Of a stretch of DNA of 46,243 nt, positions 16,326 through 23,656 are shown piece by piece; the first letter of the stretch is position 1, and each line of letters opens with the position of its first letter. The stretch covers positions 1 through 46,243 of the forward strand of contig JANXXI010000165.1 in NCBI GenBank assembly GCA_025350695.1. The letters are read 5' to 3'. The stretch is from Acidobacteriota bacterium (GTDB lineage Bacteria; Acidobacteriota; Terriglobia; Bryobacterales; Bryobacteraceae). Under the pieces are notes generated by a model. The model was not told the DNA's origin. It did not search any database and worked only from the letters and a program-made list of their open reading frames with translations. A program made the position numbers and the translations under genes.

Positions 16326-17141
16326 TTAGAGGCGGCTTAGGGCTTTTTCAAACATTGCGGCGGAGATCTCCGGGCTGGATGGCCAATGGCCTCGGCGTTG
16401 TCCGGCGTGCGTTTGATATTTGTCTAAGTGATCGGGGTCGGGCTGCACAACTTTAGTTCCTTCAAGGAAGAGCAGTCCGACTTTGTCTGTCGGCATGCGC
16501 ATCACGAATTCTTCGGCTTGTTCGAGGAGCGCGCGGAGGCGGATCATGGTTGCGGCTGGATCGACTGGCGGGTCGCTTTCGACCTTGCGGAAATCTTTTT
16601 CCGTGTAGCGGGATGTCCGGCGAATTTCGTTAACAATGCCTTCAGGCGTCAATCCGAGAGCCCTTCCCGCAGAAGCCCAAATTGCAGCGCCAAGTGCCAA
16701 GACTCGGTCATGCGCAGTTATTAGATCGACTATATCGCGCGGTTCCTGTCTCCCATATGCCGCTGCAACTTTGTTTGTCGCCAAGTCAACCCGATGCAGC
16801 AGGTAGCCGAAGGTCTCGTCGGCGATGGTGGGGAAGAAGCGAAAATCGCTGTCAACCACCCATTCCAGTTTGGTGGCGTCTCCCCCTTTCGAAATAAAAG
16901 CAGTGTGGATCGACAATTCCTGCCTTACCCATTTCACGTCGAATCCATGCTTTTGGAGTAGCGCCGTATCTTCCTCTGCTGCTTCGGACGCCCGCTCGGA
17001 CTTGTCGTGGAAAACATCAATATCAGAAGAAAAACGAGGCGAATCTAAATTGAGGGGCGTACTTCCGGCCACATAGCTTTCAGGGTCGCGGTGCGCGGCT
17101 AGAAGATGAAGGATATCCGCTTGAATCTTAGACAGCGGCAC
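16326..17141 (-). CDS. AbiEii/JHP933-type nucleotidyltransferase
   Basis: A 271-residue nucleotidyltransferase-superfamily protein. AGSTPLNLDSPRFSSDIDVF supplies the Gly-Ser and Asp-x-Asp of the metal site, and WVVDSDFRFFP a third acidic region. VDLATNKVAAAYGRQEPRDI with VDLITAH matches the 'K..A...R.k.rD..Dl' block typical of AbiEii/AbiGii and JHP933 toxins. AbiE toxins modify tRNA or nucleotides and can abort phage infection. The start is GTG at 17139-17141, overlapping the upstream small gene by 14 bases. No AbiEi antitoxin with a winged helix is present, so it is an atypical or orphan version. A domestic nucleotidyltransferase is also possible. Confidence 0.82.
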   Translation of the reverse strand: MPLSKIQADILHLLAAHRDPESYVAGSTPLNLDSPRFSSDIDVFHDKSERASEAAEEDTALLQKHGFDVKWVRQELSIHTAFISKGGDATKLEWVVDSDFRFFPTIADETFGYLLHRVDLATNKVAAAYGRQEPRDIVDLITAHDRVLALGAAIWASAGRALGLTPEGIVNEIRRTSRYTEKDFRKVESDPPVDPAATMIRLRALLEQAEEFVMRMPTDKVGLLFLEGTKVVQPDPDHLDKYQTHAGQRRGHWPSSPEISAAMFEKALSRL

Positions 17142-17343
17142 GGCAGGCTCGTTCGATTCTCTCAGCCAAGCGCCGTGAGTCCAGATTGCCTTCTACACGA
17201 AGGCTTCGGGTGATGGCAAGGGCATCGGCTGGGGTTGGATTAGGGACGGGGCGGCTGCTCCACAACGCCAACATACGGAACTTTTCGAAGGCCTCGTTGT
17301 ACAGCGTTACGTAGTCTTCCTGTTGGTTAGCTGACTCGCTCAT
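17128..17343 (-). CDS. Small protein coupled to the AbiEii-type nucleotidyltransferase
   Basis: A 71-residue protein with no recognised domain. YVTLYNEAFEKFRMLALWSS is helical, followed by a Pro-rich turn (RPVPNPTPADALAIT) and a basic helical end (LDSRRLAERIERACRAAV). It overlaps the nucleotidyltransferase by 14 bases and lies upstream of it, the place an antitoxin or partner subunit would occupy. It does not resemble AbiEi. The partner role is inferred only from position. Confidence 0.65.
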   Translation of the reverse strand: MSESANQQEDYVTLYNEAFEKFRMLALWSSRPVPNPTPADALAITRSLRVEGNLDSRRLAERIERACRAAV

Positions 17344-17380
17344 AACGCCAGTTTAACAAAAAGGAAAAGTGAGGGTCTCT

Positions 17381-19198
17381 TCATGCCCCTTCGGCAAGAC
17401 CGATACGCTTGACCAGATCCTGCCAGCGAGGATCTGAACGTAAGCCATCAAAGAACGGCATGGTTAGTTCGATAATCCGCCAGACTCGCTGCCGGTACGC
17501 CTCTTCTAACCATTGGAACAGAGATTCGCGATCTCCGAGTCCCCAGTGTATGACTGCCATGTCGAGTGGGGAAACGTACTTGTGCTGACGCCATGTGTTC
17601 AGTTCGTCCAGAATAGCCAGCGCCTTTGTCCTTTCTCCCGCCAGCGCGTAGGCACGGCCCAGAAGAGCCCGGTAATGCGGCCCGTCGGAAAGACTCACCG
17701 CCGTTTCGAGAGTTGTGATCGCCGTGGTCAGTTCACCTTTTTGCTCTAGCGAGAGGGCAAGAAACCAAAACACATTGACGTGGTGAATGTCGATTTCCAG
17801 AACTCTCTCACACTGTGCGACGGACTCCTCATATCGGCGCGCCCGGTATAGAGCGAGTGCAAGCCAGTTATTGTATTCCGGTGAAATCGGATCCAGGTCC
17901 AGTGCCCGCCGAAACTCCTCAATCGCTTCACTATGCCGCCCTGTTATGGACAAGTAGTCACCCAGATGCCCGTGTGTCAACGAATCGTTTGGGCTCAATT
18001 CCGTGGCCAGCCTGCATTCCGCTTCCGCCGTCGCCCAATCCCATCGCTCAAAGACGTTCGCGCTTGCCAGCGCAATGTGGGCTGAGGCCAGGGATTCATC
18101 TAGTTCCAGAGCCTTTACCGCGTTGGCCCTTACTTTAATGAATACCTCCGCAGGATGACGAATTCCAAAAATGCCGACAAACTGGTAACAGCGGGCAAGC
18201 GCTCCGTATGCTGGCGCAAAGCTTGGATCAAGCTCGATTGCCTGCGTGAGGAAGTTGATGCTTTTATCCAAGTCCACTGGAGTAAGTTTGTTTCGAAAGA
18301 AATTTCCCTTCAGGTATGCTTCGAATGCTGGTGGGTGAATTCGCCGCGCCTGGGCAACGCCGAAGTGCACAGGATCCACAAGTTTGCGAATCCGGCCGGT
18401 AATGTTCTGAGCTACTTCGGCCTGCAGGCTCAGAATATCAATCACGTCGCGTTCATATCTTCCGGACCACAAGTGTCTATCTTCAGGTACGTAGATCAAT
18501 TGAGCGATAATCCTGACCTTGTCGCCTAACCGCGAAACTGAACCTTCCACGATTGCATCAACGCGCAGTTCCCTGGCGATGGTCAACAAAGACTGGCGCA
18601 CTCCCTTATACCTCATCACCGAAGTCCGGGAGATGACGCGTAGCGAGGAGATCTTGGCCAAAGCCGAAATCAATTCCTCCGTCATGCCGTCGGAGAAATA
18701 CTCCTGGGCCGGATCTCCAGACAGGTTTTCAAGTGGCAGCACGGCCAACGAATCAATCTTTAGAACAGCGGTGGGCTGTAACGGATCGCGACCCAGCGAT
18801 ACAATTTCAACCGGCGCGATAAATCGGTAACCTCGCTGTGGCAGGGTCTCTATGTAACGCGGCTCATCCGCATCGTCCACCAGAGCGACGCGCAGCTTGT
18901 TGATGATCTTGTTCAACCCACGATCAAAGTCGACGAAAGTATTCTCAGACCACAGTTGCCTGACAAACTCCTCTCGCATCACAAGTTCTCCTGGGCGCTT
19001 CAACAAAAATAGGAGCGCCCGAATCGGCTGGTCTTGCAGAACGACCTTGCAACCGTGCCGGTTCAACTCGCCGATCTCGTATCGAACTCGAAATCCCCGA
19101 ATCGGAACGTCGGAGTGGAGTTGCTCATAGCACTTCAGAATAGCAGCGTTAAGTCGCCGGCATGGGGCTCCGGATTTCAGGGAACAAGTAGGGAACAT
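17381..19198 (-). CDS. Winged-helix (CadC-like) regulator fused to TolB-like and TPR domains
   Basis: About 605 residues if started at 19198. An N-terminal OmpR/PhoB-type winged helix (about 30-130) has VLQDQPIRALLFLLKRPGEL, VREEFVRQLW-type spacing, DFDRGLNKIINKLR and YIETLPQRGYRFIAPVEI, the standard C-terminal hairpin. It is followed by a TolB-like N-terminal domain (LAVLPLENLSGDPAQEYFSD, GMTEELISALAKISSLRVI) and at least five TPRs. The architecture is common in acidobacteria and proteobacteria as an adenylate-cyclase-like/CadC-type regulator, and no transmembrane helix is evident. The ORF runs up to 19372, but that would cover the divergent gene's promoter and start, so a start at 19198 (ATG) or 19237 is preferred. 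It probably controls the divergent secreted-protein gene. Confidence 0.9.
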   Translation of the reverse strand: MFPTCSLKSGAPCRRLNAAILKCYEQLHSDVPIRGFRVRYEIGELNRHGCKVVLQDQPIRALLFLLKRPGELVMREEFVRQLWSENTFVDFDRGLNKIINKLRVALVDDADEPRYIETLPQRGYRFIAPVEIVSLGRDPLQPTAVLKIDSLAVLPLENLSGDPAQEYFSDGMTEELISALAKISSLRVISRTSVMRYKGVRQSLLTIARELRVDAIVEGSVSRLGDKVRIIAQLIYVPEDRHLWSGRYERDVIDILSLQAEVAQNITGRIRKLVDPVHFGVAQARRIHPPAFEAYLKGNFFRNKLTPVDLDKSINFLTQAIELDPSFAPAYGALARCYQFVGIFGIRHPAEVFIKVRANAVKALELDESLASAHIALASANVFERWDWATAEAECRLATELSPNDSLTHGHLGDYLSITGRHSEAIEEFRRALDLDPISPEYNNWLALALYRARRYEESVAQCERVLEIDIHHVNVFWFLALSLEQKGELTTAITTLETAVSLSDGPHYRALLGRAYALAGERTKALAILDELNTWRQHKYVSPLDMAVIHWGLGDRESLFQWLEEAYRQRVWRIIELTMPFFDGLRSDPRWQDLVKRIGLAEGA

Positions 19199-19217
19199 AT
19201 TGGGAATAGCGCGGCCA

Positions 19218-19246
19218 TTGAATGCCGTCAGGCGCATCGTTATAGT
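19218..19246 (+). promoter_or_regulatory. Sigma-70-like promoter of the secreted-protein gene
   Basis: TTGAAT at 19218-19223 and TATAGT at 19241-19246 are separated by 17 bases, close to consensus. The gene start at 19275 follows, with AAAGGAGG at about 19260-19267. The divergent regulator begins at 19198, so its operator probably lies here. Confidence 0.6.
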
Positions 19247-19274
19247 CGATTCAGACCTAAAAGGAGGTCTCAAA

Positions 19275-19736
19275 ATGAAAAAGAATTCAATTTCGACGGT
19301 GATCGTCCCTTTCTGTTTACTGTTCGCCGGTCCCTTGGTGTGGGCGGATGACGAACCCGCCCAGTGCAACAACAGAACACTGCAAGGTGACTTCGGGTTC
19401 CATGTGGAAGGCGTTGTTCTGGCTATCCCAGGGGTGGCTCTTCCGCCAGGAGGCCTTCAGCTCCGTGGGGTGGCTATGACTCGTTTTGACGGCAAAGGCA
19501 AGATGACCCAAGTTGATTTTATTACTGTGAACGGGATGCCACCACCGGTAGATTGGACGCCCGCAAGTGGAACGTACAAGGTCAATCCGGATTGTACTGG
19601 AACATGGCAGCTCATCATCCCAGGGAATCCGCTGTCGCCCGTGAAGGTACATTTTGTGATTGTAAAACGGGGGACGGAAATTCGCACTGTAGTTGACTCG
19701 AACGCCGTCACTAGCCTCGGTATCAGAGTGGAGTAG
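19275..19736 (+). CDS. Small secreted protein of unknown function
   Basis: A 153-residue protein. I chose ATG at 19275, not an upstream ATG at 19200, because AAAGGAGG stands about eight bases ahead and the signal peptide (MKKNSISTVIVPFCLLFAGP, ending LVWA) starts there. The mature part has CNNRTLQGDFGFHVEG, GVAMTRFDGKGKMTQ and ASGTYKVNPDCTGTWQL, a pattern of two Cys and beta strands. Similar 'L.G.Y.f...G' secreted proteins are common in acidobacteria and have no known role. It is divergent from the winged-helix/TolB/TPR regulator and has its own promoter. Confidence 0.8.
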   Translation: MKKNSISTVIVPFCLLFAGPLVWADDEPAQCNNRTLQGDFGFHVEGVVLAIPGVALPPGGLQLRGVAMTRFDGKGKMTQVDFITVNGMPPPVDWTPASGTYKVNPDCTGTWQLIIPGNPLSPVKVHFVIVKRGTEIRTVVDSNAVTSLGIRVE

Positions 19737-20197
19737 GGCGGGTAGGGCGTGAACCGGCGTTCGAGTCGGGAGCGATGGGAACGCTGGCCAACCCAATCCT
19801 GCTCGACATAAGTTCCCGTTCCCCCATCGAGAAAAATAAAAGTCTCCCCTCAATTCAATCACTTAACCATTTCCGCACCAACCTCCCACCACCCCCGGCG
19901 CCGTAGAGTAGAAGCAGGAAGACAAACCGCTGGCCAGCGAGCTTCCCATGAATAAGTCCGCGCGGTATTTCAAACATAAACAGAGGACCGGTCGCAAAAC
20001 GCCGATAACCTTCCAAAGCTCGTAGGTTGGAGAACCGAAAAGCTTCAGCCTGTGACTTAGGCGAACTACTCTTTGGGTGGGGTAGCGGGAAGGATGAAGT
20101 GTCAACTGCCGGAACTTTGTTTTAACGACAAGCGTTGAAGTGTCTTCGAAAATAGAAAGGGGAAGTGGCGCAAACCACCTCCCCTCAGTGGCAAAAC
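19737..20197. other. Intergenic region, no supported gene
   Basis: A 461-base gap. On the minus strand about 19860-20105 is open in two frames. One contains a hydrophobic stretch (RFVFLLLLYGAGGGG), but no frame has a ribosome site, plausible start and family match together, so I do not call a gene. The right end carries the terminator of the E2 operon. It could hold a decayed sequence or a repeat family that only a genome search would show. Confidence 0.5.
20150..20184 (-). terminator. Rho-independent terminator of the lpdA-lipB-E2 operon
   Basis: Read on the minus strand: stem GGGGAGGTGG, loop TTTGCG, stem CCACTTCCCC (one mismatch), then a T-rich tract (TTTCTATTTT). It lies 14 bases after the E2 stop codon and in its direction. 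Confidence 0.8.
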
Positions 20198-21481
20198 TTA
20201 CAGTACGGAGTCGGACCAGTTTTCAAGCACGTGCTTAACCTTCTGGCAGAACTGATCGGCAAGAGCGCCGTCAATTAAGCGATGGTCAAACGTTAGCGCT
20301 AGATGGGCAACCGAACGTATTGCGATGGCATCGTCGATCACCACCGGAACCTTCTCCACCGCACCTACGCCCAATATGGCGACTTGCGGCTGATTGATCA
20401 CCGGAGTGGCGAAGATGCTGCCGAAACTTCCGAAGTTGGTGATGGAGAACGTCCCACCTGCAACTTCGTTCGGCTTCAGTTGCTTTGAGCGGGCGCGGGC
20501 GGCAAGGTCAACAATAGAACGCTGCAGGCCAACCACATTCTTTTCGTCAGCGGCGGAGATGACTGGGACAATCAGTCCATTCTCCAGGGCCACGGCGACG
20601 CCGATGTTGATGTCGTTGTGGAACAGAATGTTGTTCCCGTCAATTGAAGCATTGACGATGGGGAACGTCCTAAGGGCTTCGCAAGCGGCGCGAATGACGA
20701 ATGGCAGGAACGTCAAACCGAAGCCGTATCGCGCCTGGAATTCATCTTTCTGCTTAGCGCGGAGCTTGGCCACTTTTGTCATATCGACCTTGTGGACCGT
20801 GGTGACGTGGACCGATACGCGATGAGACATCACCATGTGTTCGGCGATCTTGGCCCGCATGGTGGACATGGGTTCGACGCGAATCTTGGCGGCCTCGGCG
20901 CGCGCAGGTGGTGGAACCGAAGCGGGAGCAGGAGGGGGGGCAGGCGCGGCCGGTTGTGGGACCGGCACGGCGGTAGTAGTCACCGTTGCTGCGGAGGCTG
21001 GAACTGGCGCACCCGATAAGTGCGTTTCCACATCGTCCTTGGTGATGCGTCCACCTGCGCCGGTGCCGGTTACCTGGCCAAGATCGATGTTGTTCTCGCG
21101 AGCCATCTTGCGAACCAGCGGCGACAGTGGGCCTTGCGGCTCTGCCGGAGCGGCTGCAACTGGGGCTGGTGGCGGAGGAGGAGGAGGCGCCGGAGCCGGC
21201 GCTGGTGGAGGCGCGACCGGTTGGGCTGCAGGCGCGGCAGCTGCTGCCCCATCGTTAATGTGAGCCACAACTGTATTAATAGCCACCGTCTTGCCCGCTT
21301 CCACCAGAACATCCGCCAAGACTCCGGCGACGGGCGACGGGATTTCGGTGTCGACCTTGTCCGTCGAGATTTCAAAGAGGGGTTCATCGCGTTCGACGCG
21401 TTCCCCTGGCTTCTTCAGCCAGCGCGTGAGGGTTCCTTCAACAATGCTTTCTCCCATCTGGGGCATGATGACATCAATCAT
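20198..21481 (-). CDS. 2-oxoacid dehydrogenase E2 component (dihydrolipoamide acyltransferase)
   Basis: A 427-residue E2. There is one lipoyl domain at residues 1-78 (lipoylated Lys in EISTDKVDTEIPSP), an Ala/Pro linker, a peripheral-subunit-binding domain (SPLVRKMARENNIDLGQV, TGTGAGGRITKDDV, about 118-155), a second Pro/Ala linker and the catalytic domain (about 200-427) ending in LTFDHRLIDGALADQF with the catalytic His and Asp. The family transfers acyl groups from lipoate to CoA. Whether it serves pyruvate, 2-oxoglutarate or branched-chain acids cannot be decided. It is adjacent to lipB with no gap. No E1 genes are present in this window. Confidence 0.95.
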   Translation of the reverse strand: MIDVIMPQMGESIVEGTLTRWLKKPGERVERDEPLFEISTDKVDTEIPSPVAGVLADVLVEAGKTVAINTVVAHINDGAAAAAPAAQPVAPPPAPAPAPPPPPPPAPVAAAPAEPQGPLSPLVRKMARENNIDLGQVTGTGAGGRITKDDVETHLSGAPVPASAATVTTTAVPVPQPAAPAPPPAPASVPPPARAEAAKIRVEPMSTMRAKIAEHMVMSHRVSVHVTTVHKVDMTKVAKLRAKQKDEFQARYGFGLTFLPFVIRAACEALRTFPIVNASIDGNNILFHNDINIGVAVALENGLIVPVISAADEKNVVGLQRSIVDLAARARSKQLKPNEVAGGTFSITNFGSFGSIFATPVINQPQVAILGVGAVEKVPVVIDDAIAIRSVAHLALTFDHRLIDGALADQFCQKVKHVLENWSDSVL

Positions 21482-22162
21482 TTAGGCAGTCTCCAAGGTT
21501 AGTACCGGTTCAACCGGCGTCAGACTAAAAATTTCACTCATGTGCCGAATCAGGGAATCTTCCACCGAATCGCGGCTCGCTGAACAACCAAGTTCCCTCA
21601 AGCTGGTGACGGGCTTAGTCAAGCCGCAGGGAACAATATATTGAAAGTATTTCAGGTCCGTATCCAGGTTGAGTGCGAAGCCGTGTTTGGTTACCCAACG
21701 GCTAATGTGCACTCCGATGGCGGCTACTTTTTTGCCGCTTACCCAAACGCCGGTGCAGCCTTCCAGACGCTCGCCCGCAATGCCGAATTCCGCCAGCGAT
21801 CTGATCAAAACTTCCTCCAGCGCTCGAACGTAGGCCATCACATCGCGCTTCCAGTCTTTCAGATCAATGATCGCATAGCCGATGATTTGGCCTGGACCGT
21901 GATAAGTCACGTCGCCGCCGCGATCGGTTTGGTGATAAGCGATGCCGGTCTTCTCTAGAACCTCAGCCGAAGCCAGTACGTTTTCTTCGTGTCCATTCCG
22001 GCCCATGGTGACGGTATGGGGATGTTCTAAAAGCAAGAACTGATCGGGGATCAGACCCTGCTTGCGCTGGTCCACCAATTGGCGCTGCATCGCGTACGCC
22101 TCGCCAAAACCCATGCGGCCGAGACGTTGAACGCTCAGGCTTTGCTTAACTTGGTCAGGCAT
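21482..22162 (-). CDS. lipB: Lipoyl(octanoyl) transferase LipB
   Basis: A 226-residue octanoyltransferase that moves octanoyl from acyl carrier protein to lipoyl domains. HQTDRGGDVTYHGPGQIIGY is the family signature, and KKVAAIGVHISRWVTKHGFA and IVPCGLTKPVTSLREL hold the catalytic Lys and Cys regions. Length is normal. It overlaps lpdA by eight bases and abuts the E2 gene, so it provides lipoate for the E2 encoded beside it. Confidence 0.96.
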   Translation of the reverse strand: MPDQVKQSLSVQRLGRMGFGEAYAMQRQLVDQRKQGLIPDQFLLLEHPHTVTMGRNGHEENVLASAEVLEKTGIAYHQTDRGGDVTYHGPGQIIGYAIIDLKDWKRDVMAYVRALEEVLIRSLAEFGIAGERLEGCTGVWVSGKKVAAIGVHISRWVTKHGFALNLDTDLKYFQYIVPCGLTKPVTSLRELGCSASRDSVEDSLIRHMSEIFSLTPVEPVLTLETA

Positions 22163-23549
22163 TTATAGCCATTCCGTTGACGGCGTTGAAAGCCTCACCC
22201 ACCGCTTCGTAAAGGGTTGGGTGTGCGTGAATTGTTTCCACCATCGTTTCAACAGTAGCTTCCGATTCCATCGCGGCTACCACTTCGGCGATCAGTTCAT
22301 AGGCATGCGGCCCGATGATATGACCTCCAAGAATTTCTCCGTACTTCGCGTCGGAGACAATCTTCACGAACCCTTCGTGATGACCCAGGATTGAAGCTTT
22401 GGAATTGCCGCTGAACGGGAACTTGCCGACTTTTACATCGTGGCCCGCTGCCTTCGCCTGCGCTTCGGTCAAGCCAACGCTGCCGATACCCGGCTCTGTA
22501 TACGTGGCTCCCGGAATGCGATTCTTATTGATGGGCTTTACGTTTTTGCCGGCCATGTGACCGACGGCGACCATGCCTTCCATCGTCGCAACGTGGGCAA
22601 GCTGCGGAGTGCCCGCCACAACGTCGCCGATGGCGTACACGCCCGGTTCACTTGTGCGCTGCATACTATCAACCTTGATAAAGCCGCGATCCAATTCCAC
22701 GCGAGTGTTAACCAAGCCAATGTTTTCCGTGTTGGGTTTGCGGCCCACCGCGATCAATAACTTTTCGGTTTCCAGTTCTTCTTTCTGGCCATTCGCCAAC
22801 GTAACAGAGAGGGCAACGCCAGCCGCCGTGCGGCGAATGTTCTCCGCCTTCGCGCCAGTCTCGCAACGAATGCCGGCTTTCTTGAAGCATCGTAGCAGTT
22901 CCTTCGATACGTCTTCGTCTTCAACCGGCACAAGGCGAGGCAGCATCTCAAGGACAGTTACTTTAGTTCCGAAGCGAGCGAAGATGGAGGCGAATTCCAC
23001 GCCAACGGCGCCGGCTCCGATAATGGCCAACGACTTGGGCACCATGCCCATGGAAAGGATTTCCACGTTGGTCAGCAAGTAAGCCGGGTCTGGCGTCAAG
23101 CCAGGCAACATACGAGCTTCACTTCCGGTTGCGATGATGATGTTCTTGGCTTCGATCATGCGAACCGAATCGTTGGATCGTACCTCGATCTGGCCGCCGC
23201 CTTTCAAGGTTCCAAATCCCTTGATCACTTCCACCTTGTTCTTCTTCATTAGAAATTCAACGCCTTTGGCATGTTTGGAGACGATGTCGTTTTTTCTTTT
23301 GAGAACCGAAGGGTAATTTAAAACGGGGTTATCGCAACTGATGCCCTGTTCTTCAGAGTGGATGAAGTAATCCCAGACTTCTGCTGAATGCAATAGCGCT
23401 TTAGTGGGGATACAGCCGACATGCAGGCAGGTGCCCCCCAATTTGGGGTCTTTTTCGATAATTGCTGTCTTGAGGCCATACTGGCCGGCGCGGACAGCGG
23501 CCGAGTATCCACCGGGGCCGCTCCCGATTATAACGAGGTCGTAGGACAT
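22155..23549 (-). CDS. lpdA: Dihydrolipoyl dehydrogenase (E3)
   Basis: A 464-residue flavoprotein that reoxidises dihydrolipoamide of 2-oxoacid dehydrogenase complexes with NAD+. GSGPGGYSAAVRAGQYG is the FAD site, GGTCLHVGCIPTKALL the redox disulfide, GAGAVGVEFASIFARFG the NAD site, and HAHPTLYEAVGEAF the C-terminal His-Glu pair. Length is standard. It is first in the lpdA-lipB-E2 operon. The promoter should lie in the short divergent gap to the POTRA protein gene. Confidence 0.97.
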   Translation of the reverse strand: MSYDLVIIGSGPGGYSAAVRAGQYGLKTAIIEKDPKLGGTCLHVGCIPTKALLHSAEVWDYFIHSEEQGISCDNPVLNYPSVLKRKNDIVSKHAKGVEFLMKKNKVEVIKGFGTLKGGGQIEVRSNDSVRMIEAKNIIIATGSEARMLPGLTPDPAYLLTNVEILSMGMVPKSLAIIGAGAVGVEFASIFARFGTKVTVLEMLPRLVPVEDEDVSKELLRCFKKAGIRCETGAKAENIRRTAAGVALSVTLANGQKEELETEKLLIAVGRKPNTENIGLVNTRVELDRGFIKVDSMQRTSEPGVYAIGDVVAGTPQLAHVATMEGMVAVGHMAGKNVKPINKNRIPGATYTEPGIGSVGLTEAQAKAAGHDVKVGKFPFSGNSKASILGHHEGFVKIVSDAKYGEILGGHIIGPHAYELIAEVVAAMESEATVETMVETIHAHPTLYEAVGEAFNAVNGMAINA

Positions 23550-23656
23550 TTATTTAAAGTTTACCATTCACTTGGATGTGCGTCCTTTGTTTTGCGATTC
23601 CAAGAAAGCAGAAACCGCGGGGCCGTTTGCGGTATCTATAAGGTTTAGAACCAATT

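Noticed and set aside
16246-16329. 27-codon plus-strand ORF (MYWELFLVPHGGKPQYDGYV...) ending over the nucleotidyltransferase stop
   Set aside because: Has a weak GGAGTAGG-like ribosome site, but is very short, matches nothing known and overlaps the 3' end of a real gene. It may be a relic.
19200-19274. Upstream extension of the secreted-protein gene start to 19200
   Set aside because: The extension would cross its own promoter and ribosome site, and the signal peptide begins at 19275.
19863-20105. Minus-strand 80-residue ORF and a second open frame with a hydrophobic stretch
   Set aside because: No ribosome site and no recognised family. It could be part of a repeat or decayed sequence, but the evidence is too weak for a gene.
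20835-21263. Long plus-strand ORF rich in Gly and Ala
   Set aside because: It lies antisense to the Ala/Pro linkers and binding domain of the E2 gene; the composition is forced by the GC-rich linker and no ribosome site or family is seen.
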